Assembly: GCF_029960115.1 (NCBI RefSeq)
Contig: NZ_JASCOZ010000025.1
Span: 1 to 38,766, forward strand
Source: Stenotrophomonas sp. PS02289
Lineage (GTDB): Bacteria > Pseudomonadota > Gammaproteobacteria > Xanthomonadales > Xanthomonadaceae
DNA: 38,766 nucleotides
Direction: 5' to 3'
Of the stretch, positions 27,401 to 35,465 are shown piece by piece (the stretch's first letter is position 1; the number at the start of each line of letters is the position of its first letter). The notes under the pieces are model-generated. The model worked only from the letters and a program-made list of their open reading frames with translations, searched no databases and was not told the DNA's origin. Both the position numbers and the translations under genes were made by a program.

Positions 27401-27962
27401 CGACGCTGTCGCGATCAACCACCAGCTGTCGCACCGGGCCATCATCCAGTGCCACGCGCTGCCAGGCCGCATGCGCTGACGCTTGAACATACAGTCGCTC
27501 ATCGTCGCCAATGACCCACACACGACCGTCAGGGCCGCTGGTGACCTGCCGGATGCGACCGCTGCGGACCGCAGGCGGCGCGGCAGCGTCCGCGCGTTCA
27601 AACGTCGTGCGATCAACACCCAACGTCACCACCCCCTGGTTGGCCGTTGCCAGCCAGATGCGATCACCGGCATCAATGTGCAGGTCCAACAGGTCCGCGT
27701 CGGGCAACCCGTCAGAACGATGCAGCGTCCGGAAGCGTTGCCCGTCGAAGCGCAGCAGTCCGTCGCTGCTGGCCAACCAGATGTAGCCGGTGGCGTCTTC
27801 AGCCACCGCACGGATGTCCGGGGTCGGCAAGCCGTCAGCAGCCCCGAGCGGCCGGGGCCATGGCAGTTGCATCACCTGGGCGGACAGCAGAGGGGGCCAC
27901 GCCAGCAGCAGCGCCCACACCAGACAGGTCATGAGCCCACACGGGGCATTTCGCACGCGCAT
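24468..27962 (-). CDS. Degenerate propeller hybrid kinase HK-3: ATPase kept, phosphoacceptor His lost
   Basis: This 1164-aa paralogue has a signal sequence (CLVWALLLAWPPLLSAQ), propeller blades (DATGYIWLASSDGLLRFDG), a Y_Y_Y domain and a membrane helix near 750-775. In the DHp the usual HExxT is RQxxM: LGRQIRMPMT with Arg812, Gln813 and Met816. Phosphoacceptor, acid/base and phosphatase residues are therefore all replaced. The ATPase is fully conserved: NLLGNALKFT with Asn929, DTGPGM and GGSGLGL. The C-terminal receiver lacks the acidic pair, Thr and Lys but keeps Asp1098. The start at ATG 27962 has GAGGG only 2 nt away; GTG at 27956 would have 8-nt spacing. The end overlaps HK-2. Confidence 0.88.
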   Translation of the reverse strand: MRVRNAPCGLMTCLVWALLLAWPPLLSAQVMQLPWPRPLGAADGLPTPDIRAVAEDATGYIWLASSDGLLRFDGQRFRTLHRSDGLPDADLLDLHIDAGDRIWLATANQGVVTLGVDRTTFERADAAAPPAVRSGRIRQVTSGPDGRVWVIGDDERLYVQASAHAAWQRVALDDGPVRQLVVDRDSVAWVISATRLWRGENTHFREQTLPQAMTGALQNVWADPSGGVEITVGTQSWALDRDGQRVAGPHRARTLLRSREKVTWQQAGPLLQWSKGDGAHPVGMRPSMLDRHAPVQIRQLLQDRNGDLWWVIERRGLWWLPSHWQQFTLMPTVGCTVRDHGIHPVRALAASGLHHAWVAGADGLLQRLDLRNGQTSHPLTLAAAGMRPASFALDEDALGRVWVAMPGQLLRYDRRSRVTRRWLFQATRNTPVSSLQICAQGNVWLAAGDTVHRWSEQQGDLVSASAAELGLSGDGQGRQLLCTRSGEVWATDPQGPLRWSSAHERFLRVAAAGAGMAAALAEASDGTLWVSRDAALDQYGAGAQGAQRLRRISADQGFPLLRAAALTLDASGVVWAGATRGLVRVDPGSGEVRVLGVPQGLPAQEILPRQLLRLGSGALVAAVREGGVLAFDPSMATLPSPVPVLVVDAMSRHRSDRIMALPLGSETVFLSTLDRNFRVSVSLLGRGDPDRIQHRFRLLGQDTGWVDTGPVAQRIFARLPAGEHVLLIQARHAGGPWSAVRELRLRVEPRWWQTAAGRALLGVLGCTCVVLVGRLLHALQRRREGRRQVHQRRDLAELDSLDRTRFLARLGRQIRMPMTPVLGWSELLLHSTLSPTQRTQVGSLYQAGHHLLQLTDDALDLASIEGNQLHLVNAPVAVAALLDELHALLSPVASGKAIALHWHCMLEADQHHLGDVQRLRQILLNLLGNALKFTTRGQVMVTVRSGDDGHGLTICIADTGPGMSAEQVQHLFQRFVQAEGARTLARHGGSGLGLAISLDLVQAMGGTIEVDSQLGRGTRMTVTLPWQAVPCSNTLPEPPLPMEEGRCLRVMVLLPSIAVSDVVCALLRASGHQVLGVDDATTWLAQVDPGPWDLIAADPDMLAGGERVSARLPLAWPGVTRLALSPRADACAEREALAAGFDAFVRLPLTSHRLQMAVARCRRR

Positions 27963-28121
27963 TACCCTCTACCGCAGCCACATTCGTTTCATGCGGCAAA
28001 CGATATCGATCTACGCGGAACGATGCCGCGCCATTTGCGTCAACCTGTTTCGCGATGGAAAACAGCGATGGCGACCGGGGACGGCGATGGAAGGTGCGTG
28101 CTTCCCGCTACCAGGTAACGA
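27963..28121. other. Gap between HK-4 and HK-3
   Basis: This is the only sizeable gap upstream of HK-3 and is locally AT-richer. On the minus strand it has a TTGACG word (about 28048-28053) but no good -10 at normal spacing. GCGGCA / TGCCGC arms bracket about 25 bases near 27991-28030. A separate promoter for the HK-3/HK-2 pair is possible but not shown. Confidence 0.3.
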
Positions 28122-31100
28122 TCACTCGAGCGTATCGGTCAGCAGGACACCCCGCGTCGCGCGCGCCTGGGTGATCGCGCTCACCAGCAGTTCCCCGGTC
28201 ACCGGCTTGCGCAGGAAACCGTCGAAGCCTGCGGCAAGCACCTGCTGTTCCGCATAGGCGTCAGAACGCGCCGTGACGGCCACCAGCGGCAGTGTGTAGC
28301 CCATTGCACGCAGCTGGCTGGCAATGGCGATGCCATCCAGTGCCGGAAGATCCAGGTCCAGCAGTCCAACATCGAAGCCGTCAGCCGCCATTTCCGACAG
28401 TGCAGCCAGTCCATGCATCACGTGCACGACGGTGTGTCCACGTGCACGCAGCAGCCCCGTGATGACCTCGGCCACCGTCGCATCATCTTCCACCAGCAGG
28501 ATGCGCAGTGGGGGCAACTGCGGGAGCGCCCCTTCCAGCGCGGTCCGCCCGCCCATGGCGTGTACCCGCCACGGCAGCGGCAAGGTCACGGTGAAGCGCG
28601 CACCCTGCCCCGGCTGGCTGTCGATGCGGATGCGCCCGCCCATCGCCACGGCCAGTTCCTGGCAGATCGCCAGACCCAGGCCGCTGCCGCCATAACGCGA
28701 TGCCGTACGCGGACCGTCGGCCTGTTCGAAGCGGTGGAACAGGCGCTGTTGCTGATCCTGGTTGATGCCCGGCCCGGTATCAGACACCTCGAAGGACAGC
28801 CCGAGGCCGTCTTCACCCAGCTCCGTGCCAAGTCCAACATGCCCCTGCTCGGTGAACTTGATCGCATTGCCGAGCAGATTCATCAGAATCTGACGCACGC
28901 GCATCTCATCCCCGCTGACCTGGATGGGTCCAGGCAGATTGAAGCTCCGCTCGAACGCCAGGCCGCGCTGGTGCGCCATGGGCTCCATCAGTGTCTCCAC
29001 CTGGACCAGCATCGACATCAGGTCGAACGGACGGATGTCCAGCTCCAGGCGCCCGGCCTCGATCCTGGCCAGGTCGAGGGCGTCGTTGACCAGACGCAGC
29101 AGGTGCGTCCCGGCATGCTGGATCGAGGCAGCGTAGCCGCGCTGCAGTTCATCCAGCGGCGTGGCCAGCAGCAGCTCGCTCATGCCCAGCACTCCCGTCA
29201 TGGGCGTGCGTACCTCGTGGCCGAGCGTGGCCAGGAAGCGGCTCTTGGCCTGCGATGCCTGCTCGGCGATCTGCTGCTTGTGCACGGTCAACTGCCATTG
29301 CTGGCGACGGCGCAACCGCGCACGGGCAATCGCCGCGCCGCCGAGTACCAGCAGCAGTCCCAGCACCAGATACCCCAGCAGGGCGGTGTTGCTGCGCCAC
29401 CACGGCGGCTGTACGTGGACGCTGATCGCGCGCGAGGGCGTCCACTCGCCCTGCGCCGTGGCCGCCTGCACCTCGACGGTGTAATCGCCTGCCGGTAGAC
29501 GCGAGAGCAGTCGCTCGCCGCCCGCACTCTGCATGACCCAGTTCTGGTCATACCCGCCCACGCGGTAGCGATACCGGTTGCCCAGCGGGCTGGCGTAGGA
29601 CAACAAGCGCGCGGTGATGATCAGGTCGCGGTCGTCAGGCCCCAGCTGGAGCGGCGCGTCCACCGGCAACGATTGCTGGCCCTCGGCATCGTCACGGCGC
29701 ACCTGGATGTTGTCGATCACCAGTTGCGAGGGCGGCAGGATCCGGTCCGGCACATCCGGATCAAAGCCGGTCAATCCGGTCGCTGTCAGGGCCAGCACGC
29801 GTCCACTGCGCCCCTGCACAGGAGGACGTCCACTGAACTCGACATCCGGCAGCCCGTCGCGTTCGTTGTAGAGGCGCAGGCGACGCTCACCTGGATGCCA
29901 GCGCACCAGCCCCCGCGGCGTGGTCGCCCAGACCTGGCCGGCGCTGCCCAGCATCAGGCCGCCGATGGAGGCGGGCGGCATGCCCTGCACCGCGCCGACG
30001 CGCTCGCGCAGCGTCATGCTCAGGCCATCCCAGCGGTAGCGCTCCAGCGCACCAGAACGGGCCAGCCATGCCTCGTTGGCGTCAATCCAGACCATGTCGA
30101 AGATCTGGCCCTGCGAGACGCCCGGCACCTGCTCGAATCGATCGTGCTGCCAGCGCAGCAGTCCCATGTCGCCCATGATCCACAGCTGGCCACGGGCATC
30201 GAAGCGCATCTGTTCGATCGGGTTCTCGGTGAGTCCGCGTCCTTCATCGATGCGGATGGTCTCGAGCAGGTTGCCCTGTGCGTCCCGTCGCTGCACGCCG
30301 TAGTTGATGATCGACAGCCACAGATCGCCATCGGGAGCCTCGCGGATGATATCGATGCGCTGGCGCAGGTCCTGCCCGCCCCCGATCTTCCACTCGCGCA
30401 GCACGCCGGTGCGCGGCTGGTACAGACCCAGGCGACCGGCACGCCCCAACCACAGGGCCCCGTCGGCGCGCGGCAACACCGCCCAGATGGCACCGACGCC
30501 CAGCTGCTGCTCGAAGGCGATCTGGCGCAGTTGGCCGTCCGGACCCAGCTCATAGATGCCGTGCGCACCCACCACATAGTAGGTGTCGCCCGACACCGCC
30601 GCGTTCAGCAGATAAAGGCTGTCGGTCGGCTTTCCGTCCAGCTGATACCAGGTGGAAAAGCGCCTCCAGTCCGGAGGCAGATACGCCAGGCCCTGGCTGA
30701 GCGTGGCGACCCAGATGCCGCCTTCATGGTCCTGCATCAGGTCGAGCACGCCACTGCGCCCGGTGAGGAAGCCGCTGCCGCCATCACCCGCCAGCAGGCG
30801 CGCCTGGTGCGCGTCACCGCGATACAGGCCGTCAGCCGTGCCCAGCCAGTAGCCCCCGTGCCGGTCATGCAGGACGATGCTCGAGCGCACATCCGCGCCG
30901 ATCGCCCAGGGTGCGGGTCGTGCACTGTCATCCGGCAGGATCTGGAACAGCCCGCTTTCGGTACCGGCCCAGAATGTGCCGTCTGGATCGCGGGTGAGCC
31001 GGACCACGCTTTTCCCGGCCAGCAGGTCCGGAGCGATGCGGGTGAAACCGCGCCCGTCCCAACGCGCCAATCCATTGCCGGTGCCCACCCACACGCGACC

Positions 31101-31685
31101 CTGCGGGTCACTCACCATCGCGAAGATCGTATCGTCGGGCAGCGTACCCGGGTCGTCGGGCACCGATCTGTAACGGGTCAGGCGGCCGTCTTCATCGCGC
31201 CGGCACACACCGTACTTGTTGGTGCCGATCCACAGTGCCTTGCTGGCATAGGCCAAGGCCCAGTATTGCCCTTCGCATTGACCATCAAGCTCGGGGAAAC
31301 GGCGGAAGCGGTCACGTGCATGATCCAGCATGCTCAATCCTGCGCCGTTGATGCCCAGCCAGACGCGATCCTGCGGGTCGACCAGCAGGCTCTCGACCTC
31401 GTTGCCGGGCAACGAATCGGGTTCGTCAGGTTCGTTGCGCCAGACCCGCAGGCCAACGCCGTCAATGCGGGCCAGACCATCGTCGGTGGCCGCCCAGATG
31501 TATCCCTGGCGGTCCTGCGCCAGTGCCAGAACCATGCGTGAAGGCAAGCCTTCGGCGGCACCCATACGGCGCATGCGCGGTGTCTCTGCCGATGTCCCTG
31601 CGGCCCACAGCATGGTCGGCATGAGGCACAACACCCCTGCCAGCAACACGATGCCAGCCCGCCAACCGCGCGTGACCAACGCCAT
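28122..31685 (-). CDS. Hybrid sensor histidine kinase with periplasmic propeller, HK-4
   Basis: This 1187-aa protein is complete. A signal sequence ([20 protein letters not shown]) leads into propeller blades ([19 protein letters not shown]), a Y_Y_Y domain and a membrane helix near 760-790. The DHp has His823 ([11 protein letters not shown]), and the HATPase has [16 protein letters not shown] and GGSGLGL. The receiver has Asp1110 ([11 protein letters not shown]) with VEDD, T and K present. It is the first gene of the leftward array. The start is set at 31685 by a strong GGGAGG 5 nt upstream; the frame stays open to 31973 but that part is not family-like. The ribosome site lies inside a perfect hairpin (31688-31710). 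No output domain follows the receiver, so a separate HPt or regulator must exist elsewhere. Confidence 0.92.
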   Translation of the reverse strand: MALVTRGWRAGIVLLAGVLCLMPTMLWAAGTSAETPRMRRMGAAEGLPSRMVLALAQDRQGYIWAATDDGLARIDGVGLRVWRNEPDEPDSLPGNEVESLLVDPQDRVWLGINGAGLSMLDHARDRFRRFPELDGQCEGQYWALAYASKALWIGTNKYGVCRRDEDGRLTRYRSVPDDPGTLPDDTIFAMVSDPQGRVWVGTGNGLARWDGRGFTRIAPDLLAGKSVVRLTRDPDGTFWAGTESGLFQILPDDSARPAPWAIGADVRSSIVLHDRHGGYWLGTADGLYRGDAHQARLLAGDGGSGFLTGRSGVLDLMQDHEGGIWVATLSQGLAYLPPDWRRFSTWYQLDGKPTDSLYLLNAAVSGDTYYVVGAHGIYELGPDGQLRQIAFEQQLGVGAIWAVLPRADGALWLGRAGRLGLYQPRTGVLREWKIGGGQDLRQRIDIIREAPDGDLWLSIINYGVQRRDAQGNLLETIRIDEGRGLTENPIEQMRFDARGQLWIMGDMGLLRWQHDRFEQVPGVSQGQIFDMVWIDANEAWLARSGALERYRWDGLSMTLRERVGAVQGMPPASIGGLMLGSAGQVWATTPRGLVRWHPGERRLRLYNERDGLPDVEFSGRPPVQGRSGRVLALTATGLTGFDPDVPDRILPPSQLVIDNIQVRRDDAEGQQSLPVDAPLQLGPDDRDLIITARLLSYASPLGNRYRYRVGGYDQNWVMQSAGGERLLSRLPAGDYTVEVQAATAQGEWTPSRAISVHVQPPWWRSNTALLGYLVLGLLLVLGGAAIARARLRRRQQWQLTVHKQQIAEQASQAKSRFLATLGHEVRTPMTGVLGMSELLLATPLDELQRGYAASIQHAGTHLLRLVNDALDLARIEAGRLELDIRPFDLMSMLVQVETLMEPMAHQRGLAFERSFNLPGPIQVSGDEMRVRQILMNLLGNAIKFTEQGHVGLGTELGEDGLGLSFEVSDTGPGINQDQQQRLFHRFEQADGPRTASRYGGSGLGLAICQELAVAMGGRIRIDSQPGQGARFTVTLPLPWRVHAMGGRTALEGALPQLPPLRILLVEDDATVAEVITGLLRARGHTVVHVMHGLAALSEMAADGFDVGLLDLDLPALDGIAIASQLRAMGYTLPLVAVTARSDAYAEQQVLAAGFDGFLRKPVTGELLVSAITQARATRGVLLTDTLE

Positions 31686-31687
31686 CG

Positions 31688-31710
31688 AATCCTCCCTGTA
31701 CCGGAGGATT
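31688..31710 (-). promoter_or_regulatory. Hairpin enclosing the HK-4 ribosome binding site
   Basis: In the mRNA, AAUCCUCC pairs perfectly with GGAGGAUU across a 7-nt loop. The second arm contains the Shine-Dalgarno sequence of HK-4 and ends 2 nt before the AUG. Folded, it would hide the ribosome site. It could also be a DNA operator. Symmetry and position are seen directly; function is inferred. Confidence 0.6.
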
Positions 31711-31796
31711 GTCACACAGCCAAGGGGCATTCGTCCGTAGCCGGGTCCGCTGGCCGTCCCGTCCAAAGACACCACGAACTGTTGCAGCCATGGTGC

Positions 31797-31827
31797 TTGC
31801 CGGCCCTCACGGGGCTGCGCGTATGAT
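31797..31827 (+). promoter_or_regulatory. Possible promoter of the yceI-b561-yceI operon
   Basis: A good -10 word, TATGAT, sits at 31822-31827, about 27 bp before the GTG start. The best -35-like word is TTGCCG at 31797-31802 with a long 19-bp spacer, so the promoter is weak or needs an activator. Confidence 0.35.
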
Positions 31828-31853
31828 CGGCCCGGTTCGTTATGGAGGCTCCC

Positions 31854-32540
31854 GTGATCCTGCGCCTGTCCAGTTTGCTGTTGTTTCTCACCGCCCCGTT
31901 GGCCGTCACTGCCGCCCCGCAGGACTGGCGCCTGGACCCGGTGCACACCCGGGTGCTGTTTGCGGTGGAACATGCCGGCTTCTCAAAGGCGCTGGGCACC
32001 GTGTCCGGCAGCGAAGGGCAGCTCCGGTTCGACCCGGACGACTGGAGCAGTGCGCGGTTGACCGTCAGTGTGCCGCTGCAACGACTGGATCTGGGCGACC
32101 CCAAATGGAACAAGGCGGTCATGGCTGGCAACCTGCTCGACACCGACCGCTTTCCTGACGCACGTTTCGTCTCCACCCGCATTGAACCGGTGGATGCGGC
32201 CCACGCACGCGTGTTCGGCGACCTGACCGTGCGTGGGGTGACGCAGGAAGTGGAACTGGCGGTCACGGTCAACGCGGTCAAGCGCCATCCGATGCCGCCC
32301 TTCCGCCGCACGGCCGGGTTTTCCGCCACGGCCACGCTCAGCCGCAAGGCCTTCGGCGTGGATGGCTGGCCGTCGATGATCGGCGACAGCGTTGAACTGC
32401 GCATCGAGGCGGAAGCGGTACGCGACCGCAGCGCGGGCGATGCACAGGACACACCGTCCTCCGATGCTGCGGGAACTCCGCCTCCAGCCAACGACTCTGA
32501 TACGCCACCGGCCCCGTCCACAGTGAAGCCCAAGCCATGA
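31854..32540 (+). CDS. YceI-family periplasmic protein, first copy
   Basis: This protein of about 228 aa has a signal peptide ([21 protein letters not shown]) and a YceI lipocalin-like barrel ([42 protein letters not shown]). YceI barrels bind isoprenoid lipids such as polyprenyl chains. A Pro/Ser/Thr-rich tail of about 35 residues is unusual for the family. The start is set at GTG 31854 because GGAGG lies 5 nt upstream; an in-frame ATG at 31842 overlaps that ribosome site. The stop overlaps the next start (ATGA). Confidence 0.88.
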   Translation: MILRLSSLLLFLTAPLAVTAAPQDWRLDPVHTRVLFAVEHAGFSKALGTVSGSEGQLRFDPDDWSSARLTVSVPLQRLDLGDPKWNKAVMAGNLLDTDRFPDARFVSTRIEPVDAAHARVFGDLTVRGVTQEVELAVTVNAVKRHPMPPFRRTAGFSATATLSRKAFGVDGWPSMIGDSVELRIEAEAVRDRSAGDAQDTPSSDAAGTPPPANDSDTPPAPSTVKPKP

Positions 32541-33109
32541 CTCTCAAGAACACCCCCAACCGTTGGGGCGGCGTCAGCCAAGGCCTGCACTGGCTGATTG
32601 CGCTGTTGATCCTGCTGCTGGGCATCGTCGGTCTGACCATGGGCGAGCTGCCCAGAACACCCCGTTTCTTCTGGGTATACACCGCGCACAAGTCGCTGGG
32701 CATCACCGTGCTGGCGCTGGTGGCGGCGCGGTTGGCCTGGCGTCTGTATGCCGGCGCACCGGCACCGGTGCCGGGAACCCCCACCTGGCAGGAGCGCATT
32801 GCCTCGGCCACGCACTGGCTGCTGTACGTGCTGATGTTCGCGCTGCCGCTGTCCGGCTGGATCTACGATTCGGCCAGCGGGCTGCGCCCCTTCCGCTGGT
32901 TCGGGCTGGTCGATGTGCCCAAGCTGGTCGCCCCCGATCCAGGCGCACGGGACATTTCCCACGCCATCCATGAGTGGGGCTTCTGGCTGCTGATCGCAGT
33001 CGTGCTTGCACATGCAGGCGCGGCGCTCTACCACCACCTTTTCCAACGTGATGCCACTTTGGCGCGGATGCTGCCGCAGGGCTGGCTCACCTCCCCCCAG
33101 AAGGACTGA
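32537..33109 (+). CDS. Cytochrome b561 family protein
   Basis: This 190-aa inner-membrane protein has four hydrophobic helices and conserved His residues placed as in bacterial CybB: His18 (GLHWL), His51 (AHKSLG), His145 (HEWGFW) and His159 (LAHAGAALYHH). These would ligate two b haems. CybB-type proteins oxidise quinol and pass electrons to oxygen or periplasmic acceptors. It is translationally coupled to the first yceI by ATGA and is 2 bp before the second, the common yceI-b561 pairing. Confidence 0.92.
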   Translation: MTLKNTPNRWGGVSQGLHWLIALLILLLGIVGLTMGELPRTPRFFWVYTAHKSLGITVLALVAARLAWRLYAGAPAPVPGTPTWQERIASATHWLLYVLMFALPLSGWIYDSASGLRPFRWFGLVDVPKLVAPDPGARDISHAIHEWGFWLLIAVVLAHAGAALYHHLFQRDATLARMLPQGWLTSPQKD

Positions 33110-33111
33110 CG

Positions 33112-33684
33112 ATGAACATCAAGCTCACTTCCCCTGCGGCCGTCGCCGCCGCCCTCGCTGGTCTGATGGCCACCGCGCCGGTGCTGGCCGCCGACTACGT
33201 GCAGGCACCGGGTGCGGGTTCGCACCTGGCGTTCGCCAGCAAGTATGACGGTGAAGTGTTCACCGGCAGCTTCCCGGGCTTCGCCACGACCCTGAGTTTC
33301 GACCCGGCCAACCCCGCAGCCGGCAAGCTCGACGTGACCATCCCCCTGGCCGGTGCCAAGAGTGGCAACAACGACCGCGACTCCACGCTGCAGGGAGCCG
33401 ACTTCTTCAATGTCGCCAAGTTCGCCACCGCCCGCTACACCGCGACGGGTTTCACCAAGGATGCGTCGGGCAAGTACGTGGCCGACGGTACGCTGGAACT
33501 GCGCGGCGTGAGCAAGCCGGTGACGTTCACCTTTGAGTGGCAGCCGGGCGCCAATCCCGTGCTGAAAGGCAAGGCGACCGTCAAGCGCCTGGACTTCGGC
33601 GTTGGTGGTGGCGACTGGGCCGACACCAAAACCATTCCCGATGAAACCGCGATCAGCACGGTGGTGAAGCTTCAGGCCAAGTGA
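33112..33684 (+). CDS. YceI-family periplasmic protein, second copy
   Basis: This 190-aa protein has a signal peptide cleaved around VLAAD and a YceI barrel (GSHLAFASKYDGEVFTGSFPGF, LQGADFFNVAKFATARYTATGF, LELRGVSKPVTFTFEW, KRLDFGVGGGDWADTKTIPDE). It is a more canonical family member than the first copy and lacks the Pro-rich tail. Probably a lipid or quinone-like ligand carrier working with the adjacent cytochrome b561 (inferred). Its last 13 bp overlap the convergent glutaredoxin-like gene. Confidence 0.92.
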   Translation: MNIKLTSPAAVAAALAGLMATAPVLAADYVQAPGAGSHLAFASKYDGEVFTGSFPGFATTLSFDPANPAAGKLDVTIPLAGAKSGNNDRDSTLQGADFFNVAKFATARYTATGFTKDASGKYVADGTLELRGVSKPVTFTFEWQPGANPVLKGKATVKRLDFGVGGGDWADTKTIPDETAISTVVKLQAK

Positions 33685-33902
33685 TTGGCCATCCAGGCGG
33701 TCACCGTGGCCACGTCGAACGGCCAGTCCAGTTCCCGCCCACGGCCGTCGCGCAACACCGGCACGCGCGTGCCATAGCGGGACGCCAGTTCCGGGGCATC
33801 GTCGATGAACACACTCTCCAGGCCCGTCACACGGGCCTGGGCCAGGACGATCAGGGCCTGGTCGCACAGATGACAGTCGTCGCGCTGGAACAAGGTAAAC
33901 AC
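33672..33902 (-). CDS. Small glutaredoxin-like (DUF836) protein
   Basis: This thioredoxin-fold protein of about 76 aa reads VFTLFQRDDCHLCDQALIVLAQ, with a CHLC redox motif near the N-terminus. RVPVLRDGRGRELDWPFD carries the cis-Pro (TRVPVL). The start is placed at GTG 33902 because homologues begin at the first strand. The frame stays open to 34037, but that part would overlap the sdaA start. It is likely a cytoplasmic disulfide reductase-type protein. Confidence 0.8.
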   Translation of the reverse strand: MFTLFQRDDCHLCDQALIVLAQARVTGLESVFIDDAPELASRYGTRVPVLRDGRGRELDWPFDVATVTAWMANHLA

Positions 33903-33999
33903 CGGCCCACCCGTGGTCAGAAATGTTGCGCCGCAGCCAGGGTGGCTGCCGAAGACAGCATAGAATAGCGCTCCATCCGATACCCGCAGTTTGGCAATC

Positions 34000-35382
34000 A
34001 TGGCTGTCAGCACGTTCGACGTCTTCAAGATCGGCATTGGCCCGAGTTCCTCGCATACCGTTGGACCGATGAAGGCTGCCGAACGCTTCGTGCACCGCTG
34101 GCTGCTCGACCCGGGCTGCCTGCAGGACGTGGTGCGGATCCGCGCCGACGTCTACGGTTCGCTGGCGCTGACCGGCCGGGGACACGGTACCGACAAGGCC
34201 GTACTGCTGGGCCTGGAAGGCCAGCGCCCGAACCTGATCGATCCCGACATCATTCCGGAAACCCTGGAACGCATCCGTACGACCAAGCGCATCCGGCTCA
34301 TGGGCACCCATGAAATCGCCTTCGACGAAAAGCGCGACCTGGGGCTGAACAAGCGGCAGAAGCTGCCTTACCACACCAACGGCATGCGCTTCACCGCCTA
34401 TGACGCCCAGGACCAGGTCATCGCCACGCGCGATTACTATTCGGTCGGCGGCGGCTTCGTGGTCAACCAGGACGACGCCGCTGATGATCGCATCGTGCCA
34501 GATGAAACCCCGCTGCCCTACCCGTTCAAGAGTGGCGATGAGCTGCTTGCCCAGACCGCCCGCAGCGGACTGAGCATTGCCCAGCTGATGTTCGAGAACG
34601 AGAAATGCTGGCGCAGCGAAGACGAGATCCGCGCGCAGCTGCGCGAGATCTGGGACGCCATGCAGTCCTGCGTGACCCGAGGCATCCGCCAGGAAGGCAC
34701 TTTGCCAGGCGGCCTGCATGTGTCCCGCCGTGCCCCGGCCCTGTACCGCGAGCTTTCGTCCAAACCGGAAGCGGCCATGCGCGACCCGTTGACCACGCTG
34801 GACTGGGTGAACCTGTACGCGCTGGCGGTCAACGAGGAAAACGCCGCCGGTGGACGCGTGGTCACCGCGCCGACCAACGGCGCAGCGGGCGTCCTTCCGG
34901 CGGTGCTGCACTACTTTGATCGCTTCTGTCCGGGCGCGAACGAACAGCGCGTGTTCGACTTCCTGCTCACGTCTGCCGCCATCGGCATTCTGTACAAGGA
35001 AAACGCATCCATCTCCGGTGCCGAAGTGGGCTGCCAGGGGGAGGTCGGCGTGGCCTGCTCGATGGCCGCCGGCGGATTGGTGGCAGCACTCGGCGGGAAT
35101 CCCAGTCAGATCGAGAATGCGGCCGAAATCGGCATGGAGCACAACCTCGGCCTGACCTGCGACCCCATCGGAGGCCTGGTCCAGATCCCGTGCATCGAGC
35201 GCAACGCGATGGGAGCGGTGAAGGCCATCAACGCCTCGCGCATGGCCATGCGCGGCGATGGCAAACACAAGGTGTCGCTGGACAAGGTCATCAAGACCAT
35301 GCGCGATACCGGCCGCGACATGCAGGACAAGTACAAGGAAACCAGCCGCGGCGGCCTGGCGGTCAACGTCATCGAGTGCTGA
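34000..35382 (+). CDS. sdaA: L-serine ammonia-lyase, iron-sulfur single-chain type
   Basis: This 460-aa enzyme deaminates L-serine to pyruvate and ammonia using a [4Fe-4S] cluster. The N-terminal beta domain starts [20 protein letters not shown]. The alpha domain has the Cys-containing [18 protein letters not shown] and [26 protein letters not shown], which carry the cluster ligands. The start is set at ATG 34000 (MAVSTFDVF), giving the standard N-terminus; the ribosome site is weak. It is divergent from the glutaredoxin-like gene. Confidence 0.95.
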   Translation: MAVSTFDVFKIGIGPSSSHTVGPMKAAERFVHRWLLDPGCLQDVVRIRADVYGSLALTGRGHGTDKAVLLGLEGQRPNLIDPDIIPETLERIRTTKRIRLMGTHEIAFDEKRDLGLNKRQKLPYHTNGMRFTAYDAQDQVIATRDYYSVGGGFVVNQDDAADDRIVPDETPLPYPFKSGDELLAQTARSGLSIAQLMFENEKCWRSEDEIRAQLREIWDAMQSCVTRGIRQEGTLPGGLHVSRRAPALYRELSSKPEAAMRDPLTTLDWVNLYALAVNEENAAGGRVVTAPTNGAAGVLPAVLHYFDRFCPGANEQRVFDFLLTSAAIGILYKENASISGAEVGCQGEVGVACSMAAGGLVAALGGNPSQIENAAEIGMEHNLGLTCDPIGGLVQIPCIERNAMGAVKAINASRMAMRGDGKHKVSLDKVIKTMRDTGRDMQDKYKETSRGGLAVNVIEC

Positions 35383-35383
35383 T

Positions 35384-35404
35384 GCCGGCAACACGGGTGC
35401 CGGC
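35384..35404 (+). repeat. Inverted repeat after sdaA
   Basis: GCCGGCA and TGCCGGC form a 7-bp stem with a 7-nt loop, 1 bp past the sdaA stop. There is no T-run, so termination is only possible, not shown. Confidence 0.35.
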
Positions 35405-35465
35405 CCCTGCCCGGCATTCGTAAGCGTGGGCGGTTATGCTCGGGGATCTTTTCCTGGAGACCGCC

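Noticed and set aside
21274..27962. HK-2 and HK-3 as pseudogenes
   Set aside because: Both frames are open over more than 3 kb, with signal peptides, propeller and Y_Y_Y domains preserved. The lost residues are restricted to particular catalytic sites.
31686..31973. N-terminal extension of HK-4 up to 31973
   Set aside because: It would read through the strong ribosome site and hairpin and overlap the yceI promoter region. The residues before the signal peptide are not family-like.
35384..35404. Intrinsic terminator after sdaA
   Set aside because: A 7-bp stem exists but no T-run follows; kept only as an inverted repeat.
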